From positions 124,001 through 188,000 of the forward strand of contig JAFABI010000025.1 in the NCBI GenBank assembly GCA_023426125.1: a stretch of 64,000 nt of DNA, written 5' to 3'. Within the stretch, counting starts at the first letter, position 1; the number at the start of each line of letters is the position of its first letter. The stretch comes from Bacillota bacterium (GTDB lineage: Bacteria > Bacillota > Clostridia > Acetivibrionales > DTU013). The notes below the pieces were generated by a model. The model did no database searches. It saw nothing but the letters and a program-made list of their open reading frames with translations, and had not been told where the DNA came from. This document shows positions 51,551-60,522 of the stretch, piece after piece. The position numbers and the translations under genes are program-made.

Positions 51551-53068
51551 ATGTCTACTTTTTCCTGCCATTCCATTTCAAAGCTTGGACTGCAGGTCAG
51601 TCAGCGCGCTCTGAACGTTACCGGACATAACGTTTCCAATGTGGATACCGTGGGGTATGTCAGGCAGCAGGCAATCAATATGGAAAAACGTCCTGCCGAT
51701 TACGGAAGCTATCAAATCGGCACCGGTGTGGATATTGCCTGTGTCCGGCAGATGAGAAGCATTTTCCTTGACAACATGTATAGAAGGGAAAACAGCACCT
51801 TGAATTACTGGCAGATCACACAGAGCACCATTGAGGATATTGAAGCGGTGACGGACGCACTGTCGGATAACGGGCTCGGCCAGCTGATAAGCGAATTTTT
51901 CAGCGGATGGGAAGAGGTGGCCAAGGATCCGGAGAGCATCGCCGCCAGGGAATCCCTGGTAGAATACGGCGTCAGCCTGGCGGACATGGTAAACCAGCTT
52001 TCGGAACAGCTGGAGCAGATCCAGAAAGACCTGGATACGCAAATAAAATCCATGGTTGGCGAAATTAACACCATCACCGCCCAGGTGGCCGAATTAAATA
52101 AAAAAATACTGGTTAACGAGCTGGGCGGCAATAATGCCAATGATTACCGTGATGAGCTGAACACGCTGCTGGATACCCTGTCAGGTTATGTCAATATAAA
52201 TGTTTCCGAGGATGACAGCGGCATGTACAGGGTGTCTGCCGGCGGAGTCAATATTGTTTCGGGGACCAATGCCTACAGGATGGCTTGTGAGACAAACGCT
52301 TCAAACGGAGCTTTCACTACCGTAGTCTGGGAAAAGAGCGGGATGGAGGTCAAGCTGAAGGATGGAGAGCTGCTGGGCCTGATCAACGCCAGAGGCGATG
52401 TGAACGGAGACAAGGGAAGCGTGGATAACGGTTCGCCGGTCGAATCCGGGAATGAAGAAGAGGATGTGGATAAGGATTCGGAAACCTATGTTTTCTCAGG
52501 CGGCTCCGATAATGTGATCGCCCGGCTTCGGACAGGGCTCAATATCCTGACCAATCTGATGACAAGGAAGATCAACGCCATGCACAGAAGCGGAACAGGC
52601 CTTGACGGGAGCAGCGGCGTTGATTTTTTTGTTAAAATCGACGACACCCTGCCTTTTGAGATAGGAAATATAAAAGTAAATCCTTTACTGGACGATGTTA
52701 ATAAAATTGCCGCTTCGGCTACCGGGGCATCCGGAGACGGGTCCAATGCGACAGAAATCGTTGATTTCAAGGAGACGGAATATTTCCGGAACGACGGTCT
52801 GAAGATGAATGTGGATGATTTCTACGCGCTCATTGTCAACTGGGTCGGATCTATCGGGGAAGAGGCGGAAGGCTCCTTGAAAAATCAGTCTACGCTGCTT
52901 CAGCAGGTATCGGATAAAAAAGATTCGCTGTCGTCGGTATCACTGGATGAAGAAATGGCCAACGTCCTCAAATACCAGCATGCATACAATGCCAATGCAC
53001 AGGTGATGAGCATTGTGGACGGCATGGTGGACAAGATCATCAACGCAATGGGAATCGTAGGGAGGTGA
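51551..53068 (+). CDS. flgK: flagellar hook-associated protein FlgK, first copy
   Basis: The 505-residue product has the FlgK/hook-associated N-terminus (SQRALNVTGHNVSNVDTVGYVRQ, about 17-39), the helical GQLISEFFSGWEEVAKDPES segment (about 106-125) and the C-terminal SLDEEMANVLKYQHAYNANAQVMSIVDGMVD (about 464-494). FlgK forms the hook-filament junction. It starts four bases after flgE, and a diverged second flgK follows after four bases. A Cys near residue 6 (FSCHS) is unusual for a secreted axial protein. Confidence 0.9.
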   Translation: MSTFSCHSISKLGLQVSQRALNVTGHNVSNVDTVGYVRQQAINMEKRPADYGSYQIGTGVDIACVRQMRSIFLDNMYRRENSTLNYWQITQSTIEDIEAVTDALSDNGLGQLISEFFSGWEEVAKDPESIAARESLVEYGVSLADMVNQLSEQLEQIQKDLDTQIKSMVGEINTITAQVAELNKKILVNELGGNNANDYRDELNTLLDTLSGYVNINVSEDDSGMYRVSAGGVNIVSGTNAYRMACETNASNGAFTTVVWEKSGMEVKLKDGELLGLINARGDVNGDKGSVDNGSPVESGNEEEDVDKDSETYVFSGGSDNVIARLRTGLNILTNLMTRKINAMHRSGTGLDGSSGVDFFVKIDDTLPFEIGNIKVNPLLDDVNKIAASATGASGDGSNATEIVDFKETEYFRNDGLKMNVDDFYALIVNWVGSIGEEAEGSLKNQSTLLQQVSDKKDSLSSVSLDEEMANVLKYQHAYNANAQVMSIVDGMVDKIINAMGIVGR

Positions 53069-53072
53069 GTTT

Positions 53073-54611
53073 ATGAGTTCTTTCGCAGGCTTGAATATTT
53101 CGATGAAAGGCCTGTATGCCAGCCAGAAATCTATTTATGTCATCGGTCATAACATGAGCAATGCGGATACGGAGGGCTATTCAAGACAGACAACGGTCCG
53201 GAAGGCTTCGCTGCCGATAAAGACATACGGAACCGACGGCATGATAGGAACAGGTGTTGACACCACATCCGTCATACGGTTCCGGAATGAGTTTCTGGAC
53301 CGGAGATATTGGAACGAAAACATTCGCTACGGTGAATGGAGTGTAAAAAACAATGCGCTTTCGGAAATGGAAGCCATTATGAATGAGACCTCCGAGGAGG
53401 GACTTGCCAGCGTATTCAGTGATTTTTCCGATGCGCTGGAGGATCTGGCAAAGGAACCGGAAAGCGACCAGGCGCGGACGGTGGTGATGGAAAACGGCAG
53501 AGCCTTCTGCCTGTATTTGAACACCTCTTACAGCAACCTGGCGGAACTCCGCAAGGACTATAACAGCAACGTCAAGGTGAAAGTGAATGAAATCAATTCC
53601 TATGCAAAGCAGATCTGCGACCTTAACCAGCAGATATACAAATCCGAATTGGACGGCAGCACCGCCAATGACCTGAGGGATCAGAGGGCGTTGCTGGTGG
53701 ACAAGCTTTCAGCCATTGCCGACATTCAGGTCAACGAGGTAAATGCGGGTACGCTGGACAACGGGAAAAAGGATGTCCGCTTTCAGGTCATCCTTGATGG
53801 AGTGAGCCTGGTAAACCATTTCCAGTATAACGAAATGGAGTGCTATACCATTGACGACGGCTCCGTCAGCGATGGCATGTACGGGGTGCGATGGGCTAAG
53901 ACCGGCATGGAGGTTGAGTTTGAAAGCGGTGAAATAAAAGGGTATCTCGACATTCGCGATGGCGCCGGCGCCGGTGGAGACTATAAAGGCATACCTTACT
54001 ATATCGAAAAGCTTAATAAGCTGGCGCGCGTTTTTGCCAGGGCTTTCAACGAAGGAACATATGCCGACGGGACGGAAGCCATTCGCGGCCATGCCGACGG
54101 CACAGGCCTGGACGGCAGTACGGGCATCCGCTTCTTTTCCTTTGACGGAAAGTCTTCCGGCGAGCTGATGGGCAGCGGGACGGACATGGATTCCATTTAT
54201 GAAAATATCACAGCCGCCAACATTTGCGTCTCCTCCGACATCATCAATGACACGGACAAAATAGCTGCGGCCTCAACCGGCGGAGGAACAGGGAACAGTG
54301 ATATTATTGCCGGGCTTGTGGCTATGTTTTCCGACAAAAATGTGTTTGCAGAGGGCGTGCCCGAGGATTACATCAATGCCATCATTTCAACCATGGGCGT
54401 CGATGCGGCCCATGCGGGGCGGCTTTCCAAAAATTATGGCAATATCCTGGGACATCTTGACAACAGCCGGGCATCCGTCTCCCAGGTTTCCCTGGATGAA
54501 GAAACCGCCAATCTTATAAGGTACCAGGAGGCATACAATTGTTCGGCAAAAATGATCAGCGTACTGGACGAGATACTGGACGTGACCATTAACGGCCTGG
54601 GTGCGGGATGA
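53073..54611 (+). CDS. flgK: flagellar hook-associated protein FlgK, second copy
   Basis: The 512-residue paralogue of the preceding gene has the N-terminus YASQKSIYVIGHNMSNADTEGYSRQT (about 15-40), the middle helical SVFSDFSDALEDLAKEPESDQAR and the C-terminus SLDEETANLIRYQEAYNCSAKMISVLDEILD (about 476-506). The two copies are clearly diverged along their length, so this is an old duplication rather than an assembly artefact. GGGAGGTGAGTTT precedes the ATG, four bases after the first copy. Possibly one acts at the hook junction and the other with FlgL (inference). Confidence 0.9.
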   Translation: MSSFAGLNISMKGLYASQKSIYVIGHNMSNADTEGYSRQTTVRKASLPIKTYGTDGMIGTGVDTTSVIRFRNEFLDRRYWNENIRYGEWSVKNNALSEMEAIMNETSEEGLASVFSDFSDALEDLAKEPESDQARTVVMENGRAFCLYLNTSYSNLAELRKDYNSNVKVKVNEINSYAKQICDLNQQIYKSELDGSTANDLRDQRALLVDKLSAIADIQVNEVNAGTLDNGKKDVRFQVILDGVSLVNHFQYNEMECYTIDDGSVSDGMYGVRWAKTGMEVEFESGEIKGYLDIRDGAGAGGDYKGIPYYIEKLNKLARVFARAFNEGTYADGTEAIRGHADGTGLDGSTGIRFFSFDGKSSGELMGSGTDMDSIYENITAANICVSSDIINDTDKIAAASTGGGTGNSDIIAGLVAMFSDKNVFAEGVPEDYINAIISTMGVDAAHAGRLSKNYGNILGHLDNSRASVSQVSLDEETANLIRYQEAYNCSAKMISVLDEILDVTINGLGAG

Positions 54612-54650
54612 CATATACAAGTATCGTTGTAATAGATTGGAGGCGGAAAA

Positions 54651-56033
54651 ATGAGGGTAACCAACGGAATGCTTGTCAGCAACATGCTGAGGAATATCAA
54701 CAACAACATGTCAAAGCTGGAGAAAATACAGCAGCAGTCCTCTACCGGACAGAAAATACGGTACGCATCGGACAACCCCATTATAGCAACGAGAGCGGTA
54801 AAGCTGCAAGGCTATTTATCCGATTTGGAGCAGCTTCAAAAAAATGCGGAGGACGCCAAATCATGGATGGATTACAGTGAATCCACGCTGTATCAATTGG
54901 GCAAGAGCATGCAAAGAATCCGCGAATTGACGGTGGAAGCTGCAAACGGTACAAACGGAGGCGACGACAGGAGCAAGATCCTGGCGGAGATTGAAGAATT
55001 GGAGAGCGGCATACTGGAAATGAGCAATACCAGTTATTCGGGACGGTATGTCTTTGCAGGCTATGATACCGACGCAGCGCCTTTTGAAGTGGAGGAAACT
55101 GCCATCGGTGAAAGGATAATGTACAAGGGCAAATATCTGGATATTGGGGCAGCGATGGCGGCATCGCTCTCAGATGATGATATCCGGGCCTTTTACATGG
55201 ATAACATGAATAAGCTATACGGTCAGCCCGAGCTTCTTTCGGCGAATTACGAAGCGTTTACGGCCGCTTCTCCTTCGCTGGGCTTCACTGTGGCGTTGGA
55301 TGGCGCAAGTCAGACGATGATGCTGACCGACGATGTCAATTATGATCTCGCCACTCTGCAATCGGAATTGCAGGCACAGCTTTCGGCGGCTTTTCCAGCC
55401 GGTCCCGGACAACCGGACCCTTTGATCGAGGTGGGTGCTGAAGACGGAAAGCTGAAGCTGACGGTACAGGACGGAAGCAGCATCAGCATCGAAAGCGGAA
55501 GCCTTGACGTTAAAATGCTGGGATTTAACAGCGGAGACAGTTCCACTGCGGGTGAACGGCAGGAGATCCTGTACAAGGTCAGCAACGGAAGCCGGTTGAA
55601 CATAAACGTTGAAGGCGACGAAGTATTCGGCAATGGGGACGGCAATGTGTTTGAAACGCTTACGAAGCTGAAGATGGCTTTGTCCGGCGAGACGTCGTAC
55701 AAGACTGCCTCGTTTGCTGAAGGACCTCCCGCGGAGGTGGTGGTTGAAACACATGATCTTGATATCAGCAGTCTGCTGGGTGACCTGGACACGGATATCA
55801 ACAGAATTCTGAAGGCAAGGTCCGACCTTGGGGCCAGGACAAACTATGTAGAGCTGACAATAAACCGGCTTGAAAAAAATAATACTACATTCACGGAGCT
55901 CCTAAGCAAAAACATTGACGCTGACTATGCCGACGTGAGTATGCGACTGGCCAGCGCCGAAGCTGCCTATACCGCCGCGCTTATCGTCGGTGCAAAGGTG
56001 ATTCAGCCCAGCCTGCTGGATTTCCTGAAATAA
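54651..56033 (+). CDS. flgL: flagellar hook-associated protein FlgL, long form
   Basis: The 460-residue protein has the flagellin-like N-terminal helices (MRVTNGMLVSNMLRNINNNMSKLEKIQQQ; YASDNPIIATRAVKLQ) and C-terminal helices (ILKARSDLGARTNYVELTINRLE; SAEAAYTAALIVGAKVIQPSLLDFL) of FlgL/flagellin. About 180 residues between ~185 and ~370 form a large surface insertion, compared with the usual ~300-residue FlgL. FlgL is the second junction protein between FlgK and filament. GGAGGCGGAAAA precedes the ATG. Confidence 0.92.
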   Translation: MRVTNGMLVSNMLRNINNNMSKLEKIQQQSSTGQKIRYASDNPIIATRAVKLQGYLSDLEQLQKNAEDAKSWMDYSESTLYQLGKSMQRIRELTVEAANGTNGGDDRSKILAEIEELESGILEMSNTSYSGRYVFAGYDTDAAPFEVEETAIGERIMYKGKYLDIGAAMAASLSDDDIRAFYMDNMNKLYGQPELLSANYEAFTAASPSLGFTVALDGASQTMMLTDDVNYDLATLQSELQAQLSAAFPAGPGQPDPLIEVGAEDGKLKLTVQDGSSISIESGSLDVKMLGFNSGDSSTAGERQEILYKVSNGSRLNINVEGDEVFGNGDGNVFETLTKLKMALSGETSYKTASFAEGPPAEVVVETHDLDISSLLGDLDTDINRILKARSDLGARTNYVELTINRLEKNNTTFTELLSKNIDADYADVSMRLASAEAAYTAALIVGAKVIQPSLLDFLK

Positions 56034-56055
56034 AAAAAAACGGAGGTGGATTTTC

Positions 56056-57960
56056 ATGAGTTCAATCAGCAGTTTAACGAGTTCAACAAGCAGGATAACA
56101 GGTCTGGTAAGCGGCCTGGATACAGACACGCTCGTCGAGGAATTAATGGCTGCCGAGCGGATACCTCTCGAAAAGCTCCAACAAAAAAAGCAGCTTGCGG
56201 AATGGAAGATGGATGCCTATCGTGAAATTACCAGCGCTTTAAGGATATTTAACGATAAGTACTTTGATTATTTGAATCCCGGTACGAATATGCTCTCCCA
56301 GTCTACCTACATTCAATATTCCGCAGCGTCCAGCGATACATCTGTGGTCAGCGTGACCGCAAGCTCCTCTGCGGAAGCGGGAGCACACACCATGATTGTG
56401 AACAATCTGGCCACCGCTGCAGCATACAAAAGCGCTTCAAGCGTCACAAAAGCTATTACAGCGGTTGCTGCAGCCGATTTTGATGCCGCCGCCGGCAAGA
56501 GCTTTACGCTGAATGTTGACGGAACGGCGACGACCATAACGGTGGATGAAAGCATAACGGATATGGACAGGCTTCAGGCCGCCATAGACAAAGCCGTAGG
56601 AAGCGGCAAGGTGAAGGTTACCGACACAAACGGGGATGGGACCGGTTATCTGGTCTTCGATACGGTAGAAGACAGCGGGGTTTCCAGTATCACCTTGAGC
56701 GAAGGTACGGACGGTGCACTGTCTTCGTTGGGTTTTTCAAGCGATGCAAGCCTCACCAACAGGTTAAGCACCTCTGACACGCTGGAAACAATCTCCGGAA
56801 AAATGAAGAATTCCATAACCTTTGACGGCAACGGCAAAATTTCGTTTGAAATCAACGGGACGAGCTTTGAGTTTGAAAAAACTACAACTTTAAGCGCAAT
56901 GCTTAAGACAATAAACAACTCCGATGCCGGAGTCACAATGAAATACAACAGCAACAGCGATACTTTTTCCATTACCGCCAGGGATACCGGGGCGGGCGAT
57001 AAAATCAAAATCAGTGAAAGCGCCGGAACTTTCTTTGCAAGTGCAGGTATCACCAGCTATACGGAGGGAGAAGACGCCGAAGTCATCCTGGATGGCGAAA
57101 AGCTTACGAGGAGCAGCAACAGCATCACACAGGACGGCGTTACCTATAAGCTTCAGAAGGAAAGCTCCGAGGAACAGACCATAACGGTGAGCATGGATAC
57201 CGACGCCATCTATGACCAGATCACAGCCTTTGTCAATGATTATAATGCACTGATCGATACAATCAGCGACAAGGTGGAAGAGGAATATGACCGGGATTAC
57301 CTCCCGTTGACGGATGCTGAGAAAGAGGAAATGACGGAGGAGGAAATCGAGCTGTGGGAGAAAAGAGCAAAGACCGGCCTGCTGGAAAATGATGAAACAC
57401 TGGAGAATCTGCTGTACAACATGAGAAGGGCCCTTTACGAATCGGTGAGCGGAGTCGGAAGCAGCCTCACTGTCATCGGTATTACCACAACCCGCAACTA
57501 TGAAGACGGCGGAAAGCTGGAAATCGACGCCGATGTGTTGAAGGAGGCCATTGAAAACGATCCTGAGGATGTAATGAATCTATTCTCAAAGCAATCTGAG
57601 ACCTATTCGGGAACGACAAACGTCCGTACCCTCACCAGCAGTGAGAGAAGTGTAAGAACCAGTGAAGAGGGCCTTGCCTATAGGCTCTACGATCTTATCC
57701 AGGACAATATTTCCACCCTCCGTGACAACAACGGCAACAAGGGAATACTTCTGGCAAAGGCCGGGACGACCGGAGACGCCTCTCAGTACAGCAATCAGCT
57801 TTATGATCAGATAACGGAGTATGAAGAAGATATCGAAGCCATGCTGGACAGGCTGGAAGATAAGGAAGATTATTATTATGGGAAATTCAGCGTCATGGAA
57901 ACCTATATCAACAACATGAACTCCCAGATCGCCGCGCTCCAGTCATACCTCGGCTCATAA
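56056..57960 (+). CDS. fliD: flagellar filament cap protein FliD (HAP2)
   Basis: The 634-residue protein has the N-terminal FliD_N domain (RITGLVSGLDTDTLVEELMAAERIPLEKLQQKK, quoted by key residues SGLDTDTLV; about 13-45), a long Ala/Thr/Ser-rich middle (about 90-380) and the FliD_C domain (about 385-630), ending YYYGKFSVMETYINNMNSQ. It caps the filament tip and folds flagellin. GGAGGTGGATTTTC precedes the ATG. The chaperone-like gene follows 41 bases later. No fliS or flagellin gene is present in the window. Confidence 0.93.
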   Translation: MSSISSLTSSTSRITGLVSGLDTDTLVEELMAAERIPLEKLQQKKQLAEWKMDAYREITSALRIFNDKYFDYLNPGTNMLSQSTYIQYSAASSDTSVVSVTASSSAEAGAHTMIVNNLATAAAYKSASSVTKAITAVAAADFDAAAGKSFTLNVDGTATTITVDESITDMDRLQAAIDKAVGSGKVKVTDTNGDGTGYLVFDTVEDSGVSSITLSEGTDGALSSLGFSSDASLTNRLSTSDTLETISGKMKNSITFDGNGKISFEINGTSFEFEKTTTLSAMLKTINNSDAGVTMKYNSNSDTFSITARDTGAGDKIKISESAGTFFASAGITSYTEGEDAEVILDGEKLTRSSNSITQDGVTYKLQKESSEEQTITVSMDTDAIYDQITAFVNDYNALIDTISDKVEEEYDRDYLPLTDAEKEEMTEEEIELWEKRAKTGLLENDETLENLLYNMRRALYESVSGVGSSLTVIGITTTRNYEDGGKLEIDADVLKEAIENDPEDVMNLFSKQSETYSGTTNVRTLTSSERSVRTSEEGLAYRLYDLIQDNISTLRDNNGNKGILLAKAGTTGDASQYSNQLYDQITEYEEDIEAMLDRLEDKEDYYYGKFSVMETYINNMNSQIAALQSYLGS

Positions 57961-58001
57961 GGCGAAGCGGGTATCAATACGAAATGGCAGGTGTGGTTAA
58001 T

Positions 58002-58430
58002 ATGAGCATACATGATGACCGGCATTCGGAGCTCTTTGAGGCAATTCTGGAAAAATTGGACGCTGTTTACGCGAATACCGTTTCCCAGGGCGAGGCGCTG
58101 GCAAGGAAGGACGACCCTCTGTTAAAAAGGCTTTTGCATGAACGGCAGGCCCTTATAGAAGAAATTGCCGGAATCAGCAGGAGGAAAGCCGGGTGTGACG
58201 GCTCTCAAAGGGAGCCGGGGCAAGAGGGCATGGAAAAATCCATCCGGCTTCTGCAGAAGAAGATAGAGCAATTGAATACTTCCAACCTTCAACAGGCGGA
58301 AAAGCTGAAAAACGAGCTGGCGTCGAAAATAAGGCAGATTTGCGCCGGTAAAAAGGCATTCACGGGAGGCTATTATAATAAGATGCCGGCCCAATATGGG
58401 AGCTTCATTGACAAAAAAGTAGGGAAATGA
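58002..58430 (+). CDS. FlgN/FliT-like flagellar export chaperone, putative
   Basis: ATG 58002 (MSIHDDRHSELFEAIL; AGGTG eight bases upstream) gives 142 residues; an in-frame ATG at 57984 is possible. The protein is helical with two heptad-rich stretches (about 5-55 and 70-115) and a C-terminal YNKMPAQYGSFIDKKV motif resembling the tail of FlgN-family chaperones for FlgK and FlgL. Position at the end of a flgK-flgK-flgL-fliD operon supports a chaperone for these hook-associated proteins. Identification rests on length, helix pattern, tail and context. Confidence 0.6.
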   Translation: MSIHDDRHSELFEAILEKLDAVYANTVSQGEALARKDDPLLKRLLHERQALIEEIAGISRRKAGCDGSQREPGQEGMEKSIRLLQKKIEQLNTSNLQQAEKLKNELASKIRQICAGKKAFTGGYYNKMPAQYGSFIDKKVGK

Positions 58431-58473
58431 TGGAGCAGCCGGTTTTTATATATTTTGCAGATCACTTGTATTT

Positions 58474-58530
58474 TTGCCGCAAATTTGCCGCAATTGCGCT
58501 GGGATTTGTCCTAAAGGGAAGGGGTATAAT
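58474..58530 (+). promoter_or_regulatory. TTGCCRCAA direct repeat promoter, site E (glycosyltransferase operon)
   Basis: TTGCCGCAA (58474-58482) and TTGCCGCAA (58485-58493) are identical and 11 bases apart, with a partial third unit TTGCGCTGG at 58494. TATAAT lies at 58525-58530, about one helical turn farther from the repeats than at sites B and C. There is no clear -35. Confidence 0.75.
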
Positions 58531-58570
58531 TAGCGTAGACGGATCTATTCCTCTTTAGGAGCGGCTAAAT

Positions 58571-60493
58571 ATGGACGATGTGATGAAGCAAATCAGATAC
58601 AACTGGCATAGGGGGGCTATGCTCCTGATACTGGCGCTGACCGGGTTTTTAAGCTTTTACTCCATCGGCAGCGAAGGATATGCCAACCAGTATTATTCCG
58701 CGGCGGTAAGGAGCATGCTTTCCAGCTGGCATAATTTTTTCTTTGCCTCTTTTGATGCCGGCGGCTTTGTAACGGTTGACAAGCCTGCTCTGGGACTGTG
58801 GCTTCAAGCCATCAGCGTTCTGGTATTCGGCTGGCACGGCTGGAGCCTTATTCTGCCTGAAGCGCTTTCGGCGGTCATTTCATCGGCCTTGATGTATTGT
58901 CTGGTTTCCAGGTTCTTCGGTAAAGCTGCCGGAGTCGCAGCGGCCTCGATACTTGCCACAACACCTGTATTCATTGCCGTCAGCCGGACGAATAATCTGG
59001 ACTCATCCCTGGTAATGATTCTTCTCCTTGCAGTATGGGCATTGTTAAAAGCTCTGAAAAAAGGCGGCTTCGGATTTTTGGCGCTGTCCATGGCGCTGGT
59101 CGGGCTGGGCTTCAATATAAAAATGCTGCAGGCTTTCATGGTATTGCCGGCGTTTTACCTTGTCTACCTGCTTACGGCTCCGGTAAAAATGAAAACAAGA
59201 ATTTTACAATTGTCAGGCGCGACGGCTATCTTGCTTGTAGTCTCGCTGTCATGGGCACTGGCAGTTGATTTGACACCGGAGGACAGCAGGCCATACGTAG
59301 GAGGCAGCAAAACAAATTCAGTACTGGAACTCGCCTTTGAATACAATGGAATCCAAAGGCTTATCGGAAGAAACGGTCAGTTGGACGGAGGTTTTTCAGG
59401 CGGCAGACAGCAGGGGGCGGCAAACGATGGCCGGCCTGGAGGCAGAAGTGGGATAGCTGCCCGCAATTTTTCCGAAAGTCCGGGAGGAAGGCCCGGTAAT
59501 GGCATGATTGGGGGCGGCGGTCCGGGAGGAGAAGGTGAAAACGGTGCTCCGGGGGTATTGAGGCTCTTCAATGAGCAACTGGCAGGACAGATCAGCTGGC
59601 TTTTACCTATGGGGTTATTCGGTATGGCCGCACTTTTTCTGAATGTGCGGAAAAACGGCACAAAAAGCAAAAGTTATCGGTATCTGCTGCTCTGGGCCGG
59701 CTGGCTTTTGCCGGCGTCGGTTTTTTTCAGCATGGCCGGCTTTTTCCACAGGTATTACCTGACTATGCTTGCGCCGCCAATTGCCGCGCTGGCAGGGGCA
59801 GGTGCGGTAGAAATGTATCGAGCCTATATCAGAGCGGGCTGGAAATGGGTACTGTTTCCTTCGGCTTTACCGGTGACTTCAATTTTCCAGGCAGTAATTC
59901 TGTTCCGATACAGCGAATGGCATTTGCCGGCAGTTGTATTATGCGTGCTATGCATTTTTTCAGCGGCAGCCCTGGTGGGCATCAGGATTTTAAGAAGAGA
60001 TTATTTGCGTAATGCAATTAAGCTGGCCTCGATTGCAGGTTTTGCCATACTGCTTGCCGCACCCGCCTTCTGGGCGGCTACTCCTTTGATGTACGGATCG
60101 CAGACGACGCTTCCCATCGCCGGGCCTGAATTGAAAAGAGGCGGTAACGGTCAGCCGGGCGGAGGCTTTAATGACAATCTGTCGGCAAATGTGGAGTTCC
60201 TCTTGAGCAAAAAACAGGGCGAGAAGTATCTGGTTGCAGTCCAGAGCGCCAATTCGGCGGCGCCGATCATCATCGAAACAGGCGAACCCGTATTGGCCAT
60301 CGGCGGTTTTTCGGGCTCCGACCGCATTTTAACGGTGGAAAGGCTTGAACAAATGGTTAAGGCGGGTGAATTGAGGTATTTTGAGGTGGGCGGCAGAGGA
60401 ATGGGGCAGTCGGAGATCATAGCCTGGGTGACGGAGCATGGAAAAGCTGTCACCGGGACCTCCCTGTACGACCTTGCGCCTGAGAAGGGCTAG
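58571..60493 (+). CDS. ArnT/PMT-like (GT39 family, YkcB-type) membrane glycosyltransferase
   Basis: The 640-residue protein has about eleven TM helices. The N-terminal loop GSEGYANQYYSAAVRSM and FVTVDKPALGLWLQ are characteristic of YkcB-type dolichyl-phosphate-mannose-like transferases that use polyprenyl-phosphate sugars. A Gly/Arg/Asn-rich insertion occupies about residues 271-335 (GGFSGGRQQG, GGGGPGGEGE). A soluble C-terminal domain lies after ~530. It would glycosylate an envelope polymer or protein from the outside. Driven by site E; a lipoprotein gene follows after 29 bases. The ribosome site TAGGAGCGGC is adequate. Confidence 0.9.
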   Translation: MDDVMKQIRYNWHRGAMLLILALTGFLSFYSIGSEGYANQYYSAAVRSMLSSWHNFFFASFDAGGFVTVDKPALGLWLQAISVLVFGWHGWSLILPEALSAVISSALMYCLVSRFFGKAAGVAAASILATTPVFIAVSRTNNLDSSLVMILLLAVWALLKALKKGGFGFLALSMALVGLGFNIKMLQAFMVLPAFYLVYLLTAPVKMKTRILQLSGATAILLVVSLSWALAVDLTPEDSRPYVGGSKTNSVLELAFEYNGIQRLIGRNGQLDGGFSGGRQQGAANDGRPGGRSGIAARNFSESPGGRPGNGMIGGGGPGGEGENGAPGVLRLFNEQLAGQISWLLPMGLFGMAALFLNVRKNGTKSKSYRYLLLWAGWLLPASVFFSMAGFFHRYYLTMLAPPIAALAGAGAVEMYRAYIRAGWKWVLFPSALPVTSIFQAVILFRYSEWHLPAVVLCVLCIFSAAALVGIRILRRDYLRNAIKLASIAGFAILLAAPAFWAATPLMYGSQTTLPIAGPELKRGGNGQPGGGFNDNLSANVEFLLSKKQGEKYLVAVQSANSAAPIIIETGEPVLAIGGFSGSDRILTVERLEQMVKAGELRYFEVGGRGMGQSEIIAWVTEHGKAVTGTSLYDLAPEKG

Positions 60494-60522
60494 ATTTTAA
60501 AAAAAATAAAGGAGATAGTCAA

